Shown here one piece after another: positions 1 through 30,200 of a stretch of 64,000 nt of DNA. The position numbers were made by a program, and so were the translations under genes. The notes beneath the pieces are model-generated. The model was not told where the DNA came from. It ran no database searches and saw only the letters and a list, made by a program, of their open reading frames with translations. Origin of the DNA: Rhynchonema sp. JSB1_4 (lineage: Eukaryota > Nematoda > Chromadorea > Monhysterida > Xyalidae); the NCBI GenBank assembly GCA_030248065.1, contig JASAMV010007936.1, positions 26,355 to 90,354 of the forward strand, read 5' to 3'. Position 1 is the first letter of the stretch. Every line of letters begins with the position of its first letter.

Positions 1-49
1 CAGTAAAAAAAAAGATACTGCAACAAAACCATATTCCACCCATGCACTA

Positions 50-18645
<18,596 letters not shown>

Positions 18646-19529
18646 TGCTGTACACGCCACTCTGATGGCCGATATCGATTATCGATTGGTTGTCGATTGA
18701 TTTGATTGATGATCAGATTTGTGAACTCATAGAATTTGTGTGGTGATGTCGGCAACCACGGCCGTATTGTATGCACGTTAGGTGTCCAGCTGGGTGAGGC
18801 TTCGCAGAATACGACCCGAAATTAAAATAAAATTACAGTATTTGTTTCGATGACTCTGCTCAAAACCGCTGGTCGAAGCGTCTGAAAGCATGATGTTTTA
18901 CATTGTGAACTTGGGTCCAGCTGACAGCTTTTGCACCGCTATACGTTGCAACACATTGTGATCATAAAAATTTTGACGATATGTGGGCTTCTGACGTATG
19001 GTATGACAGGTCCTGAACCAAGCATGAAACAGTACACATACTGTATGTAGGTATAGGTATAGTAAGCAAGACATCATGCAATATTCTCCATGATTGCGTT
19101 TGTACATGATGAGTTCGGTTCATGTACTACATAGGTTAAGCAGAACCCGTAGCCTAAGCCTAATCATCAAGCGAATTATCAAGCCTAGTCTAAGCATAAG
19201 CCTAGTCTAGGCTCAAACTTGTATTATATGTATGTACACATGCGTAGCTACTGCGGGCGAGCTTTACTTATGTATGTAGTACCAGTGGTTCGAATCAAAT
19301 CTAGTCACCCACTTGATTACCTGTCCTCTTGATGTGTGCTTCCGATAGATACACAACTAAATATGTCTTTGGTTAAACAAGTTTTGAAAAAATTTCCGCA
19401 GCCGAAAGCAACGCACATACATATACTGTACCACGGGCACTTATTATCGTCAAGGAAACATTCTGGAATATTCTGTGCGTCACTTTTATGCAAAGGACAA
19501 ATACACAAAATTTTGTTTTAGGAAGTTAA
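18646..19529. other. Upstream region of FASN
   Basis: This stretch should hold the FASN promoter and 5' untranslated region. An in-frame TAA lies 36 bases before the ATG, which supports the chosen start. I see no convincing TATA box or other element that I can assign. Around 19140-19220 there are short imperfect repeats of the type CCTAAGCCTAATC/TAAGCCTAGTC. Confidence 0.4.
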
Positions 19530-20559
19530 AGGGCTCGGGACACAACCGAAGGAAGGGCAGCAGAGCGCAGTGTTATACATCGTTGGAAAGCACTGTGACA
19601 GCATATATCACACACAAATGTTAAGCTCTTTAGAGAATCGCTATCTCTTGGTAGAGCGACTTTTCGTTCCAGAAAAAAGTGAATTTTTTCACAACTTGAA
19701 ACGACCGGTGCAGAAACCCCAAATGAGTTGAAAGTCAAGTAACACGTGGATAGGAATGCAACATCTTCTGGATAACTTATCATGAAAACTTCAGTCGCTC
19801 AAAGCATTGCTTCACTCGGTGAGGGTGCGAAATGATCCAAAAATCAGCCACATTTTTCGAAAACACAAGTTTGTCTCTAAATTTTGAGGCCGCGCTTTAT
19901 GTTGCAGAAATGAAAATGCAATAGAAAAATAGAGCATTTTCGAAAGTACCAGAAAATAAGGTTTTTAAATTTGGAAACACTTAGATAGCGGCGTGACAGG
20001 CCGAAAAAGACCTAAAAATTGCCCCTAAACTGCATAGTTGCATTCATTGACGGAAATGTGATGTAAATAAGCCACGTATTGCATTGCATTGGAAACGAGA
20101 AAGTCAGATAAACGCACAGTCCAACAATCTAGACGAGTTTCAAGACTTCAAACTCCATGGTCCGGCTGCTGCAGCCATGCCAGTCTGAATAAGATACTTG
20201 GCTATAAGTTGTTACTGTTTAAGATTATTGCACATTTGATAGCACCAAACGATGTAGCTTCAACGTAGCTATCGAAAGATATATAACATGCCCATACCAT
20301 CACTTACTATGGACAAGAAACGGTCAAAATTCCGGAATCGCACACGGTGACGTGACGGTTCATTCCAAAATCGTCAAAAAAGCAATTTTTTAGCCTCTGC
20401 CCTTAAGCGTAATAATTTATTGGGGCTTGTTATATATCGTTCGAAAGCTACTCCCGAGACACATTGTTTGGTGCTGTCACATTTACAATAGCTGTTGACA
20501 ATAAGCATTTATAGCTGAATATCATATTCAGGTTGGTATGGCTGCCCCGAGAGATCTAT

Positions 20560-21132
20560 ACAAGAAAGAAAAATGCCCCAAGGGGCATAAAAGAAATATG
20601 GTTCCCTGGCTGACTGGCATAAAAGAACGATACTAGCTTGCACCACTTTGCTGATGTTTCATTAGGCACTGGAATAAACGTAAGTGTGTTCTGAGCTGTT
20701 TGATACCGAAACAGTAGACATTGAACCATATTCCCGGCGCGTGCTGTCTTGCCACCAGAGACACAGGGCACGGAGATATTGAAAGATTGCAATATTCTCT
20801 TTATTTCTCTCCTTGTTGAACCATCGTAGCCGCAGCGCAGCCGAAGACTGCACAGTTACCGTCGTGAGGTTGAAAAGAAGAAACAGTTGCCTAAATATGT
20901 GGGTTTGCACGAAAGTTTCGATATCGGCTGGGTGTTGATTCAAAAGAGTTCGCGCCGGGAATATGGTTCAATGTCTACTGTTTCGGTATCAAACAGCTCA
21001 GAACACACTTACGTTTATTCCAGTGCCTAATGAAACATCAGCAAAGTGGTGCAAGCTAGTATCGTTCTTTTATGCCAGTCAGCCAGGGAACCATATTTCT
21101 TTTATGCCCCTTGGGGCATTTTTCTTTCTTGT
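20560..21132. repeat. Perfect inverted repeat: two 182-bp arms with 209-bp spacer
   Basis: The left arm 20560-20741 and the right arm 20951-21132 are identical inverted copies at every base I compared. The spacer is 20742-20950. The arms are far better preserved than the TIRs of the 4-kb element around them, so this is a younger event or is kept identical by gene conversion. A transcript through it would fold into a long hairpin. Confidence 0.9.
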
Positions 21133-21989
21133 GTCGTTCTTTTATATCGCGCAAGCGCCAAACAGAGAACCCGGGATAAATCAGCCACAGAAAGTTTTCA
21201 GTTCCGGCAAGCAATGGTTCTAACTAAGAAAATGTCGACCATCAGACTTTTCTCAAGTAATCAACGCACATGAGCGCAATGAGGTGTGGGGGTTAGTTTA
21301 AGGATGCTGTACTTTTTGGCAGGATATATGAGTCGGTGGTTATCGTGACATAAGGCCAATTTTGTGTTTCGATTTCACTATGGGTTCTAACAATGGAAAC
21401 ACGCTTGTGTCTGCGTCTTCACCCACCACTGAAACAAAACCAACGCAGTGCCCCACGCGCATGTCCATGCTTTTGAGGAACATGGTAACTTGTCAAGTTA
21501 TTTTTTTTTAAATTACCGCCAGGTATGTATTTGACACCCTAGGTACCATCATTTATAGCGCACTGATTGCGCATCGTCTCAGAGAATGGCACTTGTTGGT
21601 TTAGTACCAGAACTTCCATGCAACCTGTCCCTTCAGCTTCAGCAACGAAATAAGTGTCAAACATCAGTCTCCAGATTGCTTTGGTGTTGGCCGCTGCATC
21701 TGATCTTGGATTCAATGTTACGTAAAAGCTACTATTTAACTTTCCCACGAAAGTCAAATTATACATGCGGAAAAAGCTTCGAATGTTAGAGAGCAACAGC
21801 AATTTTAATTAACAAGTTGATATCTTGTGGGTATTTTATCATGAATGACATCACAGCGCATAAACTGCGAACCGCACCTGTGCTTAATAATTAGTCTCAA
21901 ATAAAAACACGAAAAAAACTGAAAAATGTTACCCAGAATTCATTAATAGTTGGTAAGATAAAACAAAGTTAGCTGCGCGCGTGAATGTT

Positions 21990-22065
21990 TGAACCCGCGG
22001 CCTTTCATCTTCAGTGCTGCGCGTTATACCGCTCGGACATCGCTTCGCCAATCTCCTTCACAAGC
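21990..22065 (-). repeat. tRNA-like (SINE-type) segment
   Basis: On the minus strand, an A-box-like TGTCCGAGCGGT is followed at tRNA-like spacing by a B-box-like GGGTTCAAACA. The acceptor stem does not close, so it is not a functional tRNA. It is followed on the plus strand by a (TG)n/CTGGCTGG-rich tract (about 22110-22195). Confidence 0.45.
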
Positions 22066-23565
22066 TTTACTATATATGTAACTACGCGTGCATTGCTGCA
22101 TTGCCTGTTGTGCTGGCTGCCTGTGTGTGTGTGTGTGCTGGCTGCCTGCCTGTGTGTGTGTGCTGGCTGGCTGGCTGTGTGTTGTGGGTAATACATTGTG
22201 CGCTTTATCAATCAGGCAACTGCGTAGCGTGCACTAATGCATTGTTGTGTGTGTCTGAGCGTCCATTATGGCTCTTTTTGAGCTGAAAAACATTTAACCA
22301 TTTGGAATTAATATATGTTTGACGCAACAACGATTAAAAACACATATAACCGCTGATTTTGGCTTTAGAACCATACTTTCTGTACAAAAAGTCATGGTCT
22401 GGAACCGTTCATACTAAAAGTTACGAACTCGGCGATAGCACCACCGTATTTCTCGAGTGCGAAAACCACATAAACAACTTTAATAGTTCTGGTAACCCAC
22501 CTTTTCGGCGAAATTTTACTTCGGGAAGCACACTTTACATACAAAAAGTCGTGGTCATGGTCTGGAACCGGTCTCAGTCGTGGAGTTACGAAGTCAGCGA
22601 TAGCACCATCGTGTTTCTCGTGTGCGAAAACCCTATATGCGATATTAACATTTCTGGTGTTCAGTAACGTCTGGGCCCTGACTACTCTTTTGTGGAAAAA
22701 AAAAGGGAAAGAACGTTTTTACAAAAATTTCAACTGTATCTTGCCCGCGATCGCGCGAGTGGGCACGCAGCGGAATGAAATTTTGTGTGGACCTAGAAGT
22801 CCACGCCGTACAAGTTGTGTGCAAGTTTGGGCTTCTCAAGTTAAGTCTTGTGAAAATGGCGTGAGTTTAAATTTTTCAACTCACGCAATATAAGGAATCA
22901 ACCATATGTCGCTTAGCATTACCATGCTAGCTCCGAGACCTTGGGGTCTTCGGACCGTGATAGGTTGTTAAACCAGACGTTTCTCTCAATTTTTTGTTTC
23001 GAATCCGATACAATCTGTGGCCTTTATGCGTCACAATTCTGGCGATGAATGTAACCACCTTATTTAGCGGCTATTTAATGGATTTTTAGGCCTGTCGCTG
23101 AGCTAACCGTGAGTTAAAAAATTTAAAAACCTTATTTTCTGGTACTTTCGACGATGCTCTATTTCCCCATTGCATTCTTATTTCCGCAGCGCTAAGCGCG
23201 ACCTCAAAATTTAGGGACAAACTTGTGTTATCGAAAAATATGGCCGATTTTTGGAACGTTTCGCACCCTCACCGTGTGAAGCAATGGTTTGAGCAACTGA
23301 AGTTGTGATGGTAAGTTATTCCGAAGCTGTTGTAATCCTATCCACGGGTTACTTGACCTTCAATTCATTTGGGGTTTCTGCACCGGTCGTTCCAATTTGT
23401 GCAAAAATTCAGTTTTTTCTGGAACGGAAAGTCCCTCTACCAAGAGATAGCGAATCTCCAAGGAGCTTAAAATTTGTGCGTGCCATAGGCTGTCGGAATG
23501 CTTTCCAACGGTATGTAACAATATGTCCTGCTACTCTTCTTTCGGTTATGTCCCGAGCCCTTTAA

Positions 23566-26500
23566 CAAGATCACGCATTCTGAAAACAATTTATCAGCTT
23601 TGCAGGAAATCTTTTTTAACCGAAATTAAATTGAAAAAGTATAAATCGTTACATCAAAAACATGCAACTGGAACTGACTATTGTTGGGCAGCTACAGTCA
23701 CCTACATATTTTCCACGGTGATTCCTTATTAATTCATTTGTTCGTTTTAATTTGAATGTCAAATTTGGTTCGGGAAAGCCCGCAGCTGAAACTGGTTTAT
23801 CTGAGCACAAGTATATGTAGGGAACCACGTGAGGACAAGAAAAAATGGTGTGCATCGCAAAGAAAGCGAAAAGCATAAAAGCACAGATAGAGTACTGTAT
23901 ATGCGTACACACCTACCCCACCCCCACAAATAATAAAGATGCGCACGAATAAAAATACATATGGTATATCTCAATTTAGAAGCTCAATTACCTATACGTG
24001 CGTTGCGTCTGTGTTATTGTGCGCGCGCGACGCGCGAAAAAATAACGTCATTCCCGCGCGTGAGTGCGCGCGTTTGGACAATTTCTAAAAAATGGGTCTG
24101 GTTGGTTCTACACAGATGTAACCATGTAACAGGCACTATATTCTGCGACACAATAGGTCGGCGCTTATTGTGCACCCATGTACCTAAATTTCTATGAATG
24201 CAGCACACATACGACACAGTTACTCTGCATTTAAAAAATGAAAGTCACTCAAATATGTCATTTTTTGTGTGATACACAACAATCAAGGGCCCACGGAGTC
24301 GAGGTGTGAGCGCGTTTTTTAAGTCATTTAGGGGGAGGAGGCCTTGTGTTGTGACACACGTTTCATAACAAGGCAGATGACATAACCACCGGTGAGCTAT
24401 TTTTTTAAACAGATTTGGCCTGAACTTTCAGCTGCAGTGCATTGTGTTGCACAAATAACTGTGCAGGGGTCATAAATTGCAAAAACTAAAAAAATTTAAC
24501 TTTGGAATTGGTCCCGGTCCTTTGACAATTTCGTCGTCGATTTTGTTGCATATGAACTGAACATTACATATACCTGTGCACGTACCCGTTGATGCGTACC
24601 TATTAATGTGTACCTGTCAGCAGATACAAGTTAAACCTGTCAAAACATTTTTTCACCAGCATCGATATATCCGATACATACATATAGTCAGTCAGCCATC
24701 TCACGATAACGCTAGATTTCAATCGTTAATTTGACGTCGATCTTACTACATGAGAGTCGACGATTTGATTGAAGTAAAGTCGGACCAAAGTCTGTTCCAA
24801 TTTGGACTGTTTTTCCATGTTTCCTACATTCGGACAATTCTTGTGGAACAGATGTTACACTGAAAATCAACAGATCGGAAAAAAATGACCCAAACTTTCG
24901 TATCAGGATTTTCAATCTGTTGTTATGTAACTAGTGTTAAATTGGCCGCTTTTTGTAACGTTACGTTTGGCACAATTAAGAATACAGGTGTACATCTTAA
25001 AGCGATAAATTTTAGGTTTTGTACACGACAAAACAGTTTACATCTCCACACCATCATAGGAGGAGTTTGACACTTTCCAACAAAATTCCTGGAGCTTGCA
25101 AAATTAGGCAAAAAAGTAAAATCAAAACTGAATGCCGAAACACTACGGTATTGATATAATAAAAGCGTTGCACAAAAAGGTGTAGAACCAATGCAGGCTG
25201 GGCAGCCACTGTTCACGCACACCAAACCACATCAAACTTCAAGAAAAGCAAGTCGACACAACAAAAACAAATACAGTAATATTTATTTGCCGATGGATGT
25301 ATTGTACGAAAATCGAAATTTTACGCACTTCTACAAGACCTGGAACTGTGGATATCAATAAATCATTGCGAGATCAATCAATGCTGCGAGACCAGGTACG
25401 AGGCAGCACACACACAATCAAGCAAAGGTGCTGGAAGTCGAGACAGAGCCTGTTGAAACAATCAGGCCTTTTCGTGACAATAAATATCGCGAATCCGCCA
25501 TATGTAGGAAATAAACACGGTGGAATGCAATGCAATGTGAGTATTGGTATACATCTGGGTGAACAAGTCACTCTATGCTGTTGCGAACAGGAAAAACGCT
25601 TGTGCATGAATAGTCGAAATTCAATAGCAGTGCGTGTTTTCTCAAATTTTAGTTACGCGCCGTGTTCGAAATAAGACTCTGCGATTGATTTATCCACACA
25701 CAATGTCCACCAAGAAGGGCTCGCATCTCGCTATAGCGAAATAGCACACCAAAAAGTTTAAGTTCAGGTCCTAGATTCAAAATAAAATGAAGAACTGGTA
25801 CGGAGCGCAAGAAGAATGGCCCCCAAACATCTGTGTTTCCTGATCACGAAAGTAGCAGACAAGCGCTTGGTGAACACTCAGGATTATTCAGTGTCAAAAT
25901 AGGTGAATGGGTGAAGAGGCGGGGGATAGGCACAGTACCAAGAAATCAAGTGCGTATTTTAAAGTATAGGGCTGTATACATTCACATGCTTTCGAACAAT
26001 GACGACGAGTGCGTCTTTTTTAGCTTTGAAGAAACTTTATGCACATAAAATATAGGTGCATTGGTCAGGGGGAAATTATGAAAGTTGTCCAAGGAGTTCC
26101 TTTATTGATTTTGAGACTACTATTTCGATGCATAATAAAGACCTCAATTTTCGTGACATTTGATAATGTTTGTGAAGTGTCACTCACGGAGGTGAAGATG
26201 CCTGACTTGCGTGCAAGTGCGTGGAACAAATCCATGTGAACTTCTGCGCAAGGTTCCTTAAATCAGGGTCGGAATAAGAACTAAGTTCTCTCCCAGATAC
26301 ATTACAAATTTAACATTATTCAAGAATATGAGGGATTCACAAAAGACGGAGACATCCGACAATTTATGAAATACATAATGCGTGAAACTGAAATCAAAAT
26401 GTGAACGTTAGTACCTAATGCAGGTAGGCCTATCGTTCGTGCATAAATTCGCGTGACGAAAACCATAAAACTTGGCATAAATAGCAAACAAGTTCTCAGA

Positions 26501-26620
26501 AAAAAATGGACCAAACCAGAAATGTATTTGATGAATGATTAATATCGTTAGCGAGTATTCCACACAACTTTCGCTGCACATTGATTGATATCAATATTTA
26601 CCCTAGAGGTGTCGCAGTAG
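23566..26620. other. Intergenic stretch without supported gene
   Basis: AT-rich unique-looking DNA. The open frames are short, lack splice-supported continuation and match no family I know. A GC-rich alternating CG patch (GCGCGCGCGACGCGCG) lies near 24025. Confidence 0.4.
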
Positions 26621-26624
26621 TGAC

Positions 26625-29600
26625 ATTGGCAGATATATATGAGACTTTGTCTGAGGAACCGGTACAAAAAATGACCGAGTCAAAAATTTTTGAGTTTTTG
26701 TGTGAAATATGGTTGTTGTGGGCCAGTTATATCGCAGTTCAAATTTTAGCCCAAACTAAGTCTCAGCCCCTGAGATATGACCCGTTAAAGTTCTGACTTT
26801 TGGGCTCCAGTACGAGGGCGGGCTGATTTTGAAGATTGTGCCATATCTTTTTGATGCCTAGCCCGTTGACCTTAATTTTTGTACACGAGTTATATGGTCA
26901 TATAGGAAGGCAGGATTGATAGTTTGACGGTGATGTGACGCTTGATTGCAGAAATATGAAACAAAAATAAAATCTGATTGGCGGAATTTTTAGTGTTGTC
27001 TTCAACCCCATGCCAATTTCGTGGGACCGTGAATGGTGAACAGTGAGCCATGTGATGTGTTTGGCGACTGTTTATGCTACAATAATCTATGTACCGAGTC
27101 GATGAATTCACCCTTAAATTTTTTACAAAACACACAAAACTCAGTTGTGCTCTTGTTGCATACGCGCCGCTGTGCCAGTGCACGCTGTCTGCTCAGATAC
27201 AGCCTTTGCAGGGCTGCTTATTTGTCACGAGAAACTATAAAGTAAGTTAATATAAAGAGCTAGGGCTCGATGAAATTCATTATATATCACTGGGTAATCA
27301 TGAACTGCAGTTAAAAAGGCAAGCGGCAATTTTTCGGCCCCCATGTTATCAACGACAGAAAACTTGGTGATCGGGTGGAATCTGCTTGTTCACGTGAGTC
27401 CTTTTTTAAACGTTGTTTTGAAATCTAAAGTCCTAAATTTTTATATAAATCAACGGTTAATAAACGCGGTTCACGCATGTAAAAGTTAAACTTTTGATGT
27501 GAAACATACACGTGAGCAAACAACCAGGAAAGTACAAGCTACATGTACAACCCGCCTGGTGAACAGCTTTGTTACTCGTTTTTTACTCATTAGGGATGCT
27601 TTTGTCGGTTCGCAACGAACGAGAATACCTCCACGTTAAGCCCCGAATAAAGCCATTGAGGTCTCCAAGTGGAAAATTCAAAAAGCTTTTGGCTAGCAGT
27701 AACTTGACAAGAATCGTTCAAGTTAGTTGGCCAATTATCACTATATCGTACTTTTCTGCTTTCTTACCACGTTTAGATATTAAAATCTTCGTAATCATGT
27801 TCAAACTACAGCCCCAAAGTGTCCCTACTAACAGCGCTGAAAGAAACAGTTTTCCGCTAGCCACCGAGAGTTTCAACTTAAAGCCCTGGGGTCACTAGTT
27901 GATTTTTTTGTCGGTGGGCCATTTTCCACCAATTTCCACTTAAGGCGCGCGTATACTCGTTCCGCGGAACAGGAAGAACGAGTGGAGGAACGAACGTTTC
28001 TGGTAACTGCGAAATTCTTGACCGACGGGTCAACAACAACAACAGCTTTAGTTGGTCGCTAGGCGCATCCACAACGAATTTGATGACTAGAATTTGACGA
28101 TACGGCTGAAGTTCACTTCAGTTGGCAGAAGCGATCGTTCCTCTACCCGTTCTTTCTGTTCCGGGGAATGAGTATGCGCGCAGCCTAAAGATGACTGGGT
28201 TGCCTTGAGGACTGCATTGAAGCAAAAGATACCAATGTCAGACGGCAAGGTGCTTTGAGGGCACGCCTTTGCGCAAGACCAGTGACACGTTGATGTTTCG
28301 GCCCGTAGCGCCTTAAAAATGTGTGTTCGTGTTTCGTCACGACGAATAATGTTTACATTTATAACTTTTCGATTTACCGCATATTTGATGCCTAAATTTA
28401 TCGACAAAGACGGATTCACAGGTGGAAACATAAAAAATAGCTGCTCCATGATCCCTGCGTTTCAGGAACGCCAAAACAAATATTCAAGATGGCCGGCTGC
28501 TTCTTATCACAAGCATACGGTAGTCACGTGATCTTGCCAACATACGATTTGCGCGGTTTTTTTGTGCAGCATAACACACACATGTTGCACGCGAGCACCC
28601 TGGCAGCACTGCGTTGTGGGAGCGTAAGGTCTGGTGCGTAAAGTCCTTAGTAGCACACTGTAATCTATGACAAATAGCTCAAATTCAAATTTTGCTCCTT
28701 GCCAACCTGCTTGTCTAATGCATTTTGGGAGTTTCGTTCCCGTGAGCCCGTGTTTATCGATTTATTTCGGTGCTAAATATGCGTCTAATCGAAAAGACAT
28801 GAGCCTGATCGTCTCAATGTCGATCACGATAATAAAGCACGAACACAGACCAAAATTTCCAGAATTGATTAGTGTCATGCCAACCACAAGGCATATGCGC
28901 AACATCAATACAGACAAAGAGAGTGTTTTGGTGGGAAAGCATGTGCAAGGCATTGAGTGTTGGTGTGGTTTGAAACATCTGTGTATTGTGCTAGAACAAA
29001 CTAACCATTCAACAAAAAACCGCAATCTGACCAAACACAACTTCTGATCATCTACACAATACGCAAAAAAGCCAATAACAAAGTTGTTCATCAGATGAGC
29101 CTTTTGATGTGTATTGCACGTGTAAACGGCGTTTATTAGCATAATCAGTTTTCGCCACGTGCTTGAAACCCTGAAAAGAGCGCAAGTGGGCGCTACACGC
29201 CCTAAAGATAACCTAAAGAAGCCGTGTTTGTGACAAAGCGTGTTGAAAGCATTGAAAATATTTGATACATTGTTGTAGAACATACAGTAGCAACAAACCG
29301 ACAAAAACAGCTATCGAACTGATCCACTGGACCCATCAGTGGTATGTACCACTGATCTCTGATCATGATACGTACCTAATGAGTAAAGAACGAGTAGCAA
29401 AGGTTGTTCATCAGGCGGCTTGCACATACAGTATACCATATGTACACATAGCTTGTACTTTCCCAGTTATTTGCTCACGTGTGCGTTTCACATCAAAACT
29501 TTTTATTTTTACATGTGTGAACGGTGTTTGTTAACCGTTTATCAATATACAAAAACATTACTTCATTAGCTCTTTTAATTAGCTTACCTTACTTACTCGT

Positions 29601-30200
29601 GACAAATAAGCAGCACTGCAAAGGCTGTATCTGAGCAGCCAGCGTGCACTGACACAGCGGCGCGTATGCAACATGAGCACAAGTGAGTTTTGGCTGTTTT
29701 GTAAAAAATTTAAGGGTGAATTCATCGACTCGGTACATAGATTATTGTAGCATAAACAGCCGCCAAACACATCACAGGGCTCACTGTTCACCATCCACGG
29801 GCCCACGAAATTGGCAAGGGGTTGAAGACAACACTAAAAATTCCGGCAATCGGCATTTATTTTTGTTTCATATTTCTGCAATCAAGCGTCACATCACCAT
29901 CAAACTATCAACCCTGCCTTCCTATATAACCATATAACTTGTGTACAAAAATTAAGGTCAACAGGCTTGGCATCAAAAAGATATGGCACAATCTTCAAAA
30001 TCAGCCCGCCCTCGTACTGGAGCCAAAAAGTCAAAACTTTAACGGCTCCTATCTCAGGCGTTAAGACTTAGTTTGGGCTAAAATTTGAACTGCGATATAA
30101 CTGGCCCACAACAATCATATTTCATCCAAAAACTCAAAAATTCTTGACTCGGGCACATTATGCATAGAAACTGTACCGCTTTCCCAGGCAATGCCTTATA
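26625..30200. mobile_element. ~3.6-kb imperfect palindrome (foldback-type element)
   Basis: The left arm 26625 to about 27600 and the right arm about 29385-30200 are inverted copies, about 90% alike over the best 400 bp (26890-27245 against 29590-29945). Weaker inverted similarity continues inward (28320-28430 against 28740-28860), so almost the whole unit folds on itself. The left arm has a ~180-bp insertion near 27265-27435 that includes a terminus of the GTATCAAACTTGGTGATCGG family. Exact ends and target duplication were not resolved. No transposase is visible. Confidence 0.7.

Larger units (their letters stand above)
19530..23561. mobile_element. 4.0-kb DNA transposon-like element, long terminal inverted repeats, TTAA flanks
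   Basis: Both ends begin AGGGCTCGGGACA and are bordered by TTAA (19526-19529 and 23562-23565). The inverted arms stay alignable for about 580 bp, to about 20110 on the left and 22980 on the right. They are most similar at the ends and drift inward. TTAA duplication is known for piggyBac and Kolobok elements, and the AGGG start fits Kolobok better than piggyBac. This is inference. The interior holds no recognisable transposase, only a perfect inverted repeat, a tRNA-like segment and TG-rich DNA, so it is probably non-autonomous. Confidence 0.75.

Noticed and set aside
20556..21223. Two genes encoding the same ~57-residue peptide on opposite strands
   Set aside because: They are the two arms of a perfect inverted repeat, and the identity is at DNA level.
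19526..23565. Two related genes at 19526-19783 (-) and 23305-23565 (+)
   Set aside because: They are the inverted termini of the TTAA-flanked element; the open frames are incidental.
26890..29937. Two related ~90-residue genes at 26890-27183 (-) and 29683-29937 (+)
   Set aside because: They are the arms of the 3.6-kb palindrome, not separate genes.
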